From contig PUQB01000041.1 in NCBI GenBank assembly GCA_003024785.1, forward strand, positions 319,348 to 383,347: DNA of 64,000 bases, read 5' to 3'. The notes under the pieces were generated by a model. That model was not told where the DNA came from, searched no databases, and saw only the letters and a program-made list of their open reading frames with translations. The translations under genes were made by a program, and so were the position numbers. The DNA is from Selaginella tamariscina. Taxonomy: Eukaryota; Streptophyta; Lycopodiopsida; Selaginellales; Selaginellaceae. This document shows, one piece after another, positions 48,578 through 60,423 of the stretch (position 1 is the stretch's first letter; each line of letters opens with the position of its first letter).

Positions 48578-48582
48578 AATGC
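48578..48582. repeat. Left target-site duplication AATGC
   Basis: AATGC directly precedes the 5' LTR and is repeated at 55856-55860 after the 3' LTR. The unbroken array unit reads GACGCCAATGCCCTGCG (seen at about 56018-56034), which confirms that AATGC was duplicated on insertion. Confidence 0.95.
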
Positions 48583-50347
48583 TGTCATAGTTTTTACTAT
48601 GACTCCTCTTTACTTTGGACGTTGACTGTTGTTACCTACTGTACTATGTTGACAAGCCCTAGATGTAGTGAGAAACAGCCCCGCTTAGTGCACTTAGGTG
48701 TTTAGGGGTAGTCCGGCCGGCTGTCCTTAGATATCTCGAGAAACTCTAAGCGAAGGTAGCACTTACCTTCTAGAAAACTCTTACCTCGTTTTCCGTGTCC
48801 CGGTTGGATTAATGGCTAGTTCCGGTGAGTTCGGGATGTCGGATATGCTTAGAAATACCCCTAGGTTTGACAGGTTAGGGTTTAGGGGTCGATGGATAAC
48901 TCACCAAGTATGTTCCCTTTGGGAATGAGATTCAGTGCTAGCCCACTTATGTAAACAGGAAAACAGGGGGGGGGCCTCTGTCACATAAATAAGGTAGTAT
49001 ATAGGAGTGAGGGTTCCTGGGTTCATGACTGAGCTCGTTACTCTTCTCCCGGTGCAAGCTCTAGCTTGTGTCGTTAAGGCACAACCCTCTGTTGTGCCGC
49101 CCTAACTTCCAGATGCCAGGGGTACGTCCCACCTTCGGGGTAGCTTACCCTTAACGTTGGCGAATCCGTGCCTGGGAGGTCTTGTCGGAATGCACGTTCC
49201 AAGAGGTAGAGGTTGAGGCTTGTCTCCAGCCTCCTCCTCCACGTCAAGCTAAGAGCAACACTCACAGCTAACCAGGGCACGTTCGTGTCTTTGTCCAACT
49301 GTGGTTGTGGGTTCTTGATTGACAAGGTTTCCTTACGAGTCTTGAGGGATAATTGAGGGGTTCTAGAGTTGGCATTTAGGAGCCACGTTTGTGGCACTTG
49401 GTGCAACTCTTGAATCTAAGGGCTATGGCATATAGCCCACATCGGGGAAGGCAGTGTCACATGGAGATGTGACACTGGGCTAAACGTCACACGATACAAC
49501 ACCCGAGACGCCCTTTGGGGTTATGTCATGGGCTTGTCGCCAAGGGGTTGGATACTCTGCAAACAGGCATGCTTGTGCTTGCACTAGGGTGCTAAGCCTT
49601 GGGCATCACTCAAGGGAGGTTAGGTCTCATAACTAGGTGTGCTTTGGCACACTTGGCTAGGGGAGTGTTCTCCTTGGAATCCAGGGTTGAACAACCTAAG
49701 TCATTAGCAGAAGCCCTTTCGTAGGCACTCGCAAGGTCATGTGCTTAGGGTTATCCCAAACCTAGCCTTAGGGAGTTTGCTTAGCAGAACACTCGTGTCC
49801 GCCTACGGCGCACACTCGTGTCCTCACTAAGTACTAGCCCTAGGTCTAGGGTATAACTTGGCCACTCAAACCCTTAGGGGTTAGTCGTGGTTCAGGGTAC
49901 CCCTTGCGCCCTAAAGGGGTTGTACTCCCGATGAGGGTGATTCCTCAAGGGGTAAGTGACGATGCCTTAGCTCTGTCCAGGGGTATGTGTGGAACACACG
50001 TCTCCTTGATGGGGGTTAGGGCATGAGCCTGTCTAGGTCTTCTAGGGCAAGACCCTAAGTCAACTAGGGTTATCCCTCAAGGGTTTTGGGGGTGACACTC
50101 TAGGGAGACTTAGGCTAAACCCTAAGTCAACTAGGGTTATCCCTCAAGGGTTCTGGGGGCAGACATTCTAGGGAGACTTAGGCTAAACCCTAAGTCTCCT
50201 GTCCACTTGGGCATTAGAGTCTAACCCTAGGGGTCGTTGGGGTTGTTCTGGGAAACTTAGCGTTGCTCACACAGGGTGATGACGCCAAATGGCCACCTGG
50301 CAGCCACGTGTTGCCACGTGTTGGCCCTTTGGGTTAAAACTCTGACA
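48583..50347 (+). mobile_element. 5' LTR of a non-autonomous LTR retrotransposon
   Basis: 1765 bp, beginning TGTCATAGTTTTTACTATGA (itself a small hairpin) and ending CTCTGACA. It matches the 3' LTR at 54094-55855 with only scattered single-base differences. A TATA-like region (ACATAAATAAGG...TATATAGG) lies near 48985-49005. Near 50050-50195 there is an internal tandem duplication of about 75 bp (CCTAAGTCAACTAGGGTTAT twice). Confidence 0.95.
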
Positions 50348-53300
50348 ATTGGTATCGGAGTCATTCTCTGCGGTCAGCAGGACTGCCTAAAGTTGTAGTG
50401 TGTTTCAGGGTTTAGTTAGTTCTAAATTTTTGAAGTACTCTTCACTTTCGGCTAACGTCTGAATTCTGCGCGGAGAGTTGGTCCTGAGATCTATAACTCT
50501 TCAAAGAACATCTACTTAATAAGTGGATGTGGGTTATGGACTCCAATGTCGAAGGTTGCACTCGGAAGGCAACTTCCAAGTTGCATGCCAGGTTACGTTT
50601 TTCTAGGTTACTTCACCTTAAGGTTATCCAGGTTACTTTACCATATGTTTCCACAAGACATGGTGTGTTAGTTTGTTCTGGCTTACAAACTAAATCTTGT
50701 GAAGTGGATCATGTGATATGCTAAGCTTACCCATTATTGAAAATTTTTCTTTTTCTTTAAGGTGTTTGAATTTGGGATAACACATGATTTGGAAACAGAC
50801 AATGTCCTTTGAGTTTTGGCTTATGTCAAGATTCAATATCGGATCCAACTGTAGTGTTCAAACGGGGAAAGACTTATGTTCAGAAGTGCGTCTTTGACTT
50901 CGGGAGAAGGGGCATATTCAAACATAAGAATGAACACTACATTTTGACATAAAGTATAAAATAAGCTCTTATTATAGTGCATGTTTTCGAGAGTGTAACT
51001 CTAGAAGCAGACTATGGTGATGAACTTATAATACAATGGAATGTCGAAATTAACATATGATGAATATGTTAAGAAGTTGATTCGAAGATCCAAAGTATTG
51101 TCCGATGTTCGCAATATTTTGATGACGCTAGCTGCAAGTAACATTAGGTGGAATAATTTACAAATTCAAGTCCCTTGATTTGAACAAAGTATAACATGAA
51201 ACCTTAGTTACTTGTAAGTGCGCACCTGTATTCAAGTTAGCTAGCTCGACTAACTTGATTATGAAGTTGTCTCATATGGGATCATGAGAGAGACTTGGAT
51301 AATAGCTTGAGGATTTCGGTTTCTTATCAATGCAACTTTTGGGATAGATGGCATGATCTATCAAAAGAGTAATGTTGGAAACATACGTTTACATTTTCAG
51401 TTTACTGAGTAATGAAGGATTTGCATAGTGAAGGCGTTCGGCGCACACTTGCGCATTTTCATTATTAACTCTTTAATATTGAAATTTGTAACGTTGTTTG
51501 CAATGTGGGGATAAGCTCTTGAACAAGGGTGATTCCTTGCTTAAGAAGAGCATGATTTGGGATTCTCCACTCTGCTTATTGACTAAGTAAGGAAACTTGC
51601 TAAGTTTAATAAGTTATGTTGGTGATGTCAAATGAGCCAAAAGCTAGTCGGATATTCATTTTGGAGGTTTAAGTGCATGTACCTCCTCAGAGAATCGTTA
51701 TTCGATGAGAATTGGAAGTTGGTATTGTTTTCAATATCAATTTCATTTTAGAGTCAAATACGATTATTCAAAAGACGGTTTCTTGACTCTGCATCATGGT
51801 CGAAATGTGGGCACTTAAAGAACAAATAAAGTATGTATCTTCAATCTTTCGGAATATTGAAAAATAGAACTATTCTTGACTCAAGGTTCGATTATATTCC
51901 TTGGGTTAGTTGTTAGTTCTATCTCAAGGTTTATGGTGTTCCTTGAGTTGGTTCAATATTCTTGAAGTGAAGTAGCGGGATTAGCTCAAGAAGATGGTGT
52001 CCCTTCTTGATGATTATAGTTCAAGGTTCGTCCAATATCCGGTTCGAAAATATGAGGTTTCCTATCACCTCATCTGTTGAGATATTTATATTCTAAACTT
52101 TGGCATTGTGACATCTTTTCAAGATTAGTTATAAATGACTTGTCAAAGTATGGTATGATATCTTTTCAATATTGAGTTTGGAGCGCTCAATATCAAACTT
52201 GGTTATGATCACATGAGGTGGCCGTAATTATATAATATAAAGACTCAAGTGGATTTGAGTCTGACACTTTGGTAAGGCACTACCTTAGTGTTATAACTTG
52301 AAACTGTTTTCAAGTTAGTTGAGAAATGAGACATTTCTCAATACATTGCTTGAGGGGCAATGTGATACTTTCTGGATTGCTAGGTGTCTAGAGTGAATAA
52401 TGTATCTTAGTTCAATGTACTGAACTAGATATTTTATTCATATTTGGGGAGATCTATTGAATTATAAGGTATGACTAAAATGAAGTTGATATAACACTTC
52501 AGTGTTATGATAACATTTATGTGGAGGTTGATAGCTTACTAAATTAAATAGATAACCAGACACTAGTTCATGATTCCTCTTAGTCCTGAACAAGTTCCTC
52601 GGAATACTGTCATAACATTATATTCCATCTCAAAAACTCAAGTTCGGTTCATGTAAACTAAGACCATGTCTATATTATAGTTGTAGCATTTTATAGATTG
52701 ATATGATTGTAAGTTTATATCCGCTAGTATAACAACTAGTTGATAAACTTAGGATTTGAACGTTAAAACGATCATTATCCATTCGAGAGTATCAATATCG
52801 AAATTGCGACTATTTATAAAATAAGGATTAGTTTTAAAAGATGTTTATCAAAACACTAGTTGCTTCAATTAGTGAAAATGCTATACTTCGGTATAGTGTT
52901 GAAAACATTTACGAAATAAGTTTAAGAGTTGGAAAATAAATATAATGTTACGGAGGCGTACAGTATTACGAGTTCAAGGAGACTCTTATCGTAAAACTAA
53001 GTTTTAAAATTCCGTATTTTGAACTTAGTATGATAAGGAGTTAGGAATTATTGAATGGCACCTAGTATGTTGTGCTCTTTGGAGAATGAGTACAATGAGG
53101 GTACTAATTAAGACAAAGATTGTTGATTGAGGCATTAGAGATGGGTTGAATTTCCTGGTTTCCACATTGGTTTATAAGAAAGGTATGTTAGCTTATCTGT
53201 CCCTGAACTGGTTGGTGTTATGAAAGAGTACAAAGTTGATTGTGAAAGATGAATGGTAGTGCTATCACACTTGGTTGCAATTTGACTGAATTTGATTCCT

Positions 53301-54093
53301 ATCGGGAATAAATTTATGTTAATAACACACCAAGTGGATGGCAGGTTGGCAAGACTTTGTTGTATACATGTGTATAGCCATGCGCCTCTATGATCGCCTC
53401 TGGCCAGATTGATATGTTTACAAGAACAGGGTTTTACGAATTGTACTCTTGTATCGGAAAAGAGCTTGATTCCGATAAAAGTCTCATACTTAGTCTGGCG
53501 TAACTATATACTAACGAGAGATAGGTATAGTAGCAGACCCTTATGAAAAGGGGTAATGAGAAACACCAGGGATGCAGAGATGTAAGCTATAATATTGTAA
53601 CATGTGGGACCATTGGAAAATCAAAGAAATGCGAAGGTGTTTGGTCAAGCATTTGAGAAGTGCTTGTTGTGCGCTAGATGACAGAGGTCATCAACAGCGT
53701 TTAATATTAAGGAATAAAGCAAGTCTTTATTTCTTGTTAACCAAGGGGCCGGCAACAACACTAACTAGAGGCCTCCAATATAAATTCTAGTTAAGTAAAG
53801 AAATTAACCATTGTGTTGTGTGCGTCGGGTGACAGACTTTGCAGACGTGCAAAAGGTCTCCAAGTGACTTCATGTCGCAGGTGGTGCCTCCGACAGCTGA
53901 GTTTAGTCGCTCAGTGAACGACGGTTCTGAAGTACTTGGTTTCGCGTAATGCAAGGGGGTAATAAAAATTATGTGAACTTTTGGCTAACTCCGCATAGAG
54001 TGATATGTTAGTTTTGGTTAGTTTTCTCTAACATTATCTAGTCTTGGAGTTGGACGTCAACGAGGACGTTGACATTTTCAAAGGCGGGGAGTG
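50348..54093 (+). mobile_element. Internal region of the non-autonomous LTR element (LARD-type)
   Basis: A primer-binding site TGGTATCGGAGTC (50350-50362) follows the LTR after two bases and matches the 3' end complement of initiator Met-tRNA except for one base. A polypurine tract AAAGGCGGGGAGTG (54080-54093) abuts the 3' LTR. The 3.7 kb between them has no gag, protease, reverse transcriptase or integrase, and the longest open frames are about 65 codons. It is therefore a large retrotransposon derivative that needs enzymes in trans. Confidence 0.93.
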
Positions 54094-55855
54094 TGTCATA
54101 GTTTTTACTATGACTCCTCTTTACTTTGGACGTTGACTGTTGTTACCTACTGTACTATGTTGACAAGCCCTAGATGTAGTGAGAAACAGCCCCGCTTAGT
54201 GCACTTAGGTGTTTAGGGGTAGTCCGGCCGGCTGTCCTTAGATATCTCGAGAAACTCTAAGCGAAGGTAGCACTTACCTTCTAGAAAACTCTTACCCTCG
54301 TTTTCCTGTCCCGGTTGGATTAATGGCTTGTTCCGGTGAGTTCGGATGTCGGATATGCTTAGAAATACCCCAGGTTTGACAGGTTAGGGTTTAGGGGTCG
54401 ATGGATAACTCACCAAGTATGTTCCCTTGGGAATGAGATTCAGTGCTAGCCCACTTATGTAAACAGGAAAACAGGGGGGGGGGCCTCTGTCACATAAATA
54501 AGGTAGTATATAGGAGTGAGGGTTCCTGGGTTCATGACTGAGCTCGTTACTCTTCTCCCGGTGCAAGCTCTAGCTTGTGTCGTTAAGGCACAACCCTCTG
54601 TTGTGCCGCCCTAACTTCCAGATGCCAGGGGTACGTCCCACCTTCGGGTAGCTTACCCTTAACGTTGGCGAATCCATGCCTGGGAGGTCTTGTCGGAATG
54701 CACGTTCCAAGAGGTAGAGGTTGAGGCTTGTCTCCAGCCTCCTCCTCCACGTCAAGCTAAGAGCAACACTCACAGCTAACCAGGCATGTTCATGTCTTTG
54801 TCCAACTGTGGTTGTGGGTTCTTGATTGACAAGGGTTTCCTTATCGGTCTTGAGGGATAATTGAGGGGTTCTAGAGTTGGCATTTAGGAGCCACGTTTGT
54901 GGCACTTGGTGCAACTCTTGAATCTAAGGGCTATGGCATGATAGCCCACATCGGGGAAGGCAGTGTCACATGGAGATGTGACACTGGGCTAAACGTCACA
55001 CGATACAACACCCGAGGCATGCCCTTTGGGGTTATGTCATGGGCTTGCCGCCAAGGGGTTGGATACTCTGCAAACAGGCATGCTTGTGCTTGCTAGGGTG
55101 CTAAGCCTTGGGCATCCTCAAGGGAGGTTAAGTCTCATAACTAGGTGTGCTTTGGCACACTTGGCTAGGGGAGTGTTCTCCTTGGAATCAGGGTTGAACA
55201 ACCTAAGCTCATTAGCAGAAGCCCTTTCGTAAGGCACTCGCAAGGTCATGTGCTTAGGGTTATCCCAAACTAGCCTTAGGGAGTTTGCTTAGCAGAACAC
55301 TCGTGTCCGCCTACGGCGCACACTCGTGTCCTCACTAAGTACTAACCTTAGGTCTAGGGTATAACTTGGCCACTCAAACCCTTAGGGGTTAGTCGTGGTT
55401 TAGGGTACCCCTTGCGCCCTAAAGGGGTTGTACTACCAGATGAGGGTGATTCCTCAAGGGGTAAGTGACGATGCCTTAGCTCTGTCCAGGGGTATGTGTG
55501 GAACACACGTCTCCTTGATGGGGGTTAGGGCATGAGCATGTCTAGGTCTTCTAGGGCAAGACCCTAAGTCAACTAGGGTTATCCCTCAAGGGTTTTGGGG
55601 GTGACACTCTAGGGAGACTTAGGCTAAACCCTAAGTCAACTAGGGTTATCCCTCAAGGGTTCTGGGGGCAGACATTCTAGGGAGACTTAGGCTAAACCCT
55701 AAGTCTCCTGTCCACTTGGGCATTAGAGTCTAACCCTAGGGGTCGTTGGGGTTGTTCTGGGAAACTTAGCGTTGCTCACACAGGGTGATGACGCCAAATG
55801 GCCACCTGGCGCCACGTGTTGCCACGTGTTGGCCCTTTGGGTTAAAACTCTGACA
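54094..55855 (+). mobile_element. 3' LTR of the non-autonomous LTR retrotransposon
   Basis: 1762 bp, TGTCATAG...CTCTGACA, nearly identical to the 5' LTR (three bases shorter). The high identity indicates a recent insertion. The following five bases (AATGC) repeat the bases before the 5' LTR. Confidence 0.95.
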
Positions 55856-56250
55856 AATGCCCTGCGCGAAATCGAGCGAGATTAATCCCGCCGCCTAGGC
55901 CCTTCAGGCATGCCTTTGGCGGCGGGATTAATCCCGCCCGATTCCGCGCAGGGCAGCGGGATTAATCTCGCTGCCAGGCCTTTACTCGGGCCCTAGGTGG
56001 TGGGATTAATCCCGCCGGACGCCAATGCCCTGCGTGGAATCGAGCGGGATTAATCCCGCCACCTAGGCCCTTCAGGCAAGCCTTTGGCGGCGGGATAAAT
56101 CCCGCCCGATTCCGTGCAGGGCATGCGTATGCGGCATAATTAATCCGGCCGCTCATGAGGCTAACGGAATAGCCTGCCTGAAGGGCGGCGGGATTAATCC
56201 CGCCGCCGAGGGTCTAACCATATAGCGGCGGGATTAATCCTGCCGCTACG
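55856..56250. repeat. Palindromic repeat array 2 (continuation of array 1)
   Basis: Nine palindrome copies, for example at about 55916, 55995, 56041, 56184 and 56222, spaced about 40-46 bp. A higher-order unit of about 166 bp is visible: GCCTAGGCCCTTCAGGCA recurs near 55890 and 56056, and in array 1 near 48443. Removing the retrotransposon and one AATGC joins arrays 1 and 2 seamlessly. Confidence 0.92.
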
Positions 56251-56868
56251 CACATATATATTTATATATATGTATAGTTGTGTAGGAGAGTGCGTGTGTG
56301 TGCCAGAGATAAACAAATCAGATAAAATTATACTGATACACAAATTATACCGATACACAAATTATATGTATATCGTGTGTATCCGTGTGTGAAACAAATA
56401 AAATCATACAGATAAACAAACAAATCAATAAAATTATATATATATATATGTGTGTGTGTGTATATATATATAAGAGTGTGCGTGTGTGTGCGAAAAATAG
56501 ATAAATAAATAAAGTTATACAGATACTGGTACACATAATGTATGTATGTATATATGTACATAGGTATATATATATATATGTGTATATGTATATCGTGTGT
56601 ATGCGTGTGTGAAACAAATAAAATCATACAGATAAACAAACACACACACACACATATATATATACAGGAGTGTGCGTGTGTGTGCGAGAGATACAATTAA
56701 CAAATCAATAAAATTATACAGATACACACACACAATATATATGTGTATATATATATATATATGTATGTATAGGAGTGTGTGTGTGTGTGTGCGAGAAATA
56801 GATAAATAAATAGAATTATATAGATACTGGTACACATAATATATATATGTATATTATATGTATATAGG

Positions 56869-56911
<43 letters not shown>

Positions 56912-57345
56912 CGTGAGTATGCGTGTGTGAGCGAAACAAATAAAATCATACAGATAAACAAGAGTGTGCGTGCGTGTGCAAGAGATAAAATTAATAAATT
57001 AATAAAATTATACAGATATACAAACACAAACACACACAGATATATATATATCTGTGTGTGTATATGTATACAAGTGTGCGTGTGTGTGCGAGAGATAGAG
57101 ATCTATAGAGAAGAGAGAGAGAGAAGGATATATATATATATAATATATATATATCTGTGTGTGTGTGTATATATATATGTGTGTGTGTGTGTATATATAA
57201 GTGTGCGTGTGTGCGAGAGATAGAGATCTAAATTATATTATTAAGATACACACACATATAAATATATAAATAAATAAATAAACTCAGAGGAGTGTGCGTG
57301 AGAGAGAGAGAGAGATCTCACCTGTGTGAGAGAGAGGAGATTTCA
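56251..57345. repeat. Tandem (GT)n/(TA)n-rich minisatellite block
   Basis: Repeats of GTGTGCGTGTGTGTGCGAGA followed by GATAAACAAATCAATAAAAT-like sequence recur near 56285, 56472, 56668, 56771, 56962 and 57190. GATACTGGTACACATAAT recurs at 56524 and 56824, indicating a higher-order period of about 300 bp. The overlapping long open frames (Tyr/Ile/His/Thr/Val-rich) come from the repeats and are not genes. Confidence 0.85.
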
Positions 57346-58946
57346 CCGCTGCCGCCGCCGCCTTACAAACCCTAGGAATATATTTAAACCTTAAAAGGAA
57401 TAGAATATATATTAACCCTAATCAAATATTCCTTTTAAGAATATACTTAAACCCTAAAAGATTAAACTAATGATTCGCCCTAAATGAATATTTTTTCATT
57501 ATATTATCAGTGTGTGCGTGTGCGTGGGTGTATCACATACACCCCAAGAATAAATATCATGCAGGGGTTTAACACGTGTGTGTCCATGAGAGTGTTAAAG
57601 TTTCACGTGCAGCGATACATATATACACAAATAGTATTATATACATAGACATACATACATATTAGTACATATTAATATTAGAGAGACAGAGTACAGGATC
57701 ATGTATAGTGTGTATGTATGAGAGAAGAGTGACAATACATATTATGGATCATGCATGGTGTGTATGTTTGAGAGAAGAGAGACAGTACATATTTACATGG
57801 ATCATGCATGGTGTGTATGTATGAGAGAAGAGTGAGAGTGTTAGCAAATTAAATTCATACACATTGGATATATTAGTACACACATATACATACACACGTG
57901 TATATACACATACATACATACATATTACATGTGTAAATTCAATGTGTTACATAGGGTTTAGGGTTAGGATGGATCATGCATGGTGTTTATGTATGAGGGA
58001 GTGAGTGTTATACATAAATATATATTATACATATTACATAATATTGTAACATCAGTACATATTATGGATCATGCATGGTGTGTATGTATGAGAGAAGAGA
58101 CAGGCTACATATTATGGATCATGATCATGCATGGTGTGTATGTATGAGAGAAGGGATTATGCATGGTGACACTGTATGTATAAGAGAAGAGATAGAGTGT
58201 TAACAAATGAAAATCGTACACATTGCATATATTATATTAGTACACATATATACATACACACGTGTATACACATACATACATATATATTACATATGTAAAT
58301 TCAATGTGTTACATACACACACACTGAGTACATATAGATCATACATGCATTGAACATGATGTTTTTCAATAAAGAAGCAACATATAATTTCTCAAGTTTG
58401 GTTTAGGGCAATGTGCATGTGTGTGCATATGTGTCTCTGTAAGTGCTTCTAATGCGTGTGCACATGTATATATAAATTTTGATTGTGTTTATATATAATA
58501 TGTGCAAAAAACATCGAATAATTAAGAAATAATATTAATATACACACTATGAACATATTTTAAATTATACATAATAATATATGATTTTATCTAATATATA
58601 GCCATATATAGTTTTAATAATATATATTATTTAATATTGATAATAAGGTTTAACACTAGAATATTCTTGAAATAATAACAAATTAATTGAGAAAATCCCA
58701 TTAATATATACAAATGTAGAATAATTACTGAGATAATTAAGAATAAGACTAATTTAATTATGATAATCATGTTTAATATTGGAATATTCTTTGAATATTA
58801 AGAAAATAACAAAGAATATCCCATTAATAGTAGGAAATGTAAATTAATTACTCGAGTAATTAAGAAAATAATAATAATAAACAGACTATGAATATATTTT
58901 AAATGATACATAATAATATATCAATTTATTTATTGTATTAGTAATA

Positions 58947-59010
<64 letters not shown>

Positions 59011-59400
59011 AACTTAATAATATATACTTGAATATTAAGAATGTAGAATAATTACAAAAATTTCGTAATATTAAACAGCTTGAAGCACTTGAATGACATT
59101 AAATACAATTTTAAAACACTCATTGGAATTGGAGAGTATATATGTCAGACTGTCGGTTATTTGTTTCAACTCATCTTAAATTTTCTTTTCTATTATTTCA
59201 AAAATTTCGAATTTCTGACATAAGTATTGTCGGTCTGACATGTAAATTTGAAAATGCATTTAATTTCTCACTCAAATTAGGATCTGGTTCTTTCTCCGGC
59301 AAGGGTTTCTTTATTTCTTTATTTTTCACTCTTTAGATTTTCTTTTTTCTTCTTAGTGATCAGCTCAGGAGCGACATTAAATTTGGTGCGCTATTGTTTT
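57346..59400. repeat. GGATCATGCATGGTGTGTATG repeats and AT-rich DNA
   Basis: Between about 57695 and 58165 the phrase GGATCATGCATGGTGTGTAT, followed by GTATGAGAGAAGAG, recurs six times at irregular spacing. A GTATATACACATACATACAT block with GTAAATTCAATGTGTTACAT occurs twice (57897 and 58262). From 58350 the DNA is AT-rich with an (AT)n tract at about 58944-59010. No gene is supported. Confidence 0.7.
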
Positions 59401-59408
59401 AGGAAAGC

Positions 59409-59433
59409 ATGGCGCCTTCAGTGCTGTTTACAA
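59409..59433 (+). other. Candidate first exon before palindromic array 3
   Basis: ATGGCGCCTTCAGTGCTGTT (59409) runs into a strong donor, ACAA|GTAAGT at 59434. If used, the intron would reach the acceptor TTTATGTGCAG at 60418 and would contain array 3. The phase does not join to the main frame of the downstream transposase-like gene, so this may be a non-coding or unrelated exon. Confidence 0.3.
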
Positions 59434-59599
59434 GTAAGTATTATAAACAAATTTAAATATATTTATAAAGATTCACTATCTTACATTCTCTCTTAAATTT
59501 TAGAATTTAGGGATTTAGGAATGCATTAGGATTACAATATATTCTGTTAGGGATTTATCCCGTTTAAATATACTTTTAACTTAATATTCTCGGTTAGCC

Positions 59600-60275
59600 G
59601 GGGCGGCGGGATTAGTCCGGCCATTTTTTTTCGCCTCTTCGAAGAGGTGGCGGGATTAATCCCGCCACCATCTCTTTGATAGCTATGACAGAATTAGTCC
59701 GGGCAATGCTTCTCCGCCTCTTAAGAAGAGCGATGGGATTAATCCCGCCGATAACTCTCTCAATTGATAAAGAGATACTTGACTTTATTGAAAAGAGTTA
59801 TCTACGAGATTAATCTCGCCATCCATTTTAGGAGGCAGAGAAGGTGTGGCGGGATTAATCTCGCCATCACATTCCTGTTTTAAATATTTGTGGGTAGGAT
59901 TCATCCCGAATTTCTTTAAAATCATAATTTCGGAGAGAATTGTGGGCGGGATTAATCCCGCCACTTATTCCCCGTTGTCAAAGTTGTGGGCGGGATTAAT
60001 CCCGCCACCTATTCTCCTTCGTCAGTGTTGTCAGCGGGATTAATCCGCCCCTCTTCCTCGTTGGAGGGATTTGCGGCGGGATTAATCCTGCCGCCGATTC
60101 CCTCCCGCGAGGAAGAAGCGGCGGGATTAATCCCGCTGGTACTTTCGTCGGAGGGAGTCCGCGACGGGATTAATCCCGCTGACGATTCCCTCTCGCGAGG
60201 AAGAATCGGCGGGATTAATCCCGCCCATCGTTCCTCGTTGGATGGAGTCGTCGGCGGGATTAATCCGCCCATCAG
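59600..60275. repeat. Palindromic repeat array 3 (GGCGGGATTAATCCCGCC units)
   Basis: About 15 copies or variants. The last eight (about 59943 to 60252) are spaced very evenly at 42-46 bp, with different spacers, for example ATTCCCTCCCGCGAGGAAGA. Most copies keep the GGATTAATCC centre intact. The array ends about 150 bp before the transposase-like reading frame. The overlapping frames of GGINPA / AGLIPP repeats arise from the palindrome itself. Confidence 0.93.
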
Positions 60276-60423
60276 TTGTATTAATAAAGCATGAGATATT
60301 ATCTTTATACATAATTATGTATTATTGCACATGCATATTATTAAGCAACCGCAGTTATGATTTCTTAGAAATATTGCATAAACAGATATCATAAATAACA
60401 CAATTATTTATGTGCAGGACAAT

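Noticed and set aside
49074..49406. 110-codon minus-strand frame in the LTR, repeated at 54570-54914
   Set aside because: It lies wholly inside both LTRs, matches no known protein, and changes frame and length between two nearly identical LTR copies.
56328..57223. Long Tyr/Ile/His/Thr-rich frames on both strands
   Set aside because: Produced by (TA)n and (GT)n minisatellites lacking stops in some frames.
59600..60275. CRISPR array
   Set aside because: Repeats are self-complementary and variable, the genome is a plant, and no cas genes are present. The resemblance is only in the regular spacing.
59846..60294. Open frames with GGINPA / AGLIPP peptide repeats on both strands
   Set aside because: They are the translation of the GGCGGGATTAATCCCGCC palindrome, readable in several frames of both strands. 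No start context or non-repeat coding sequence supports a protein.
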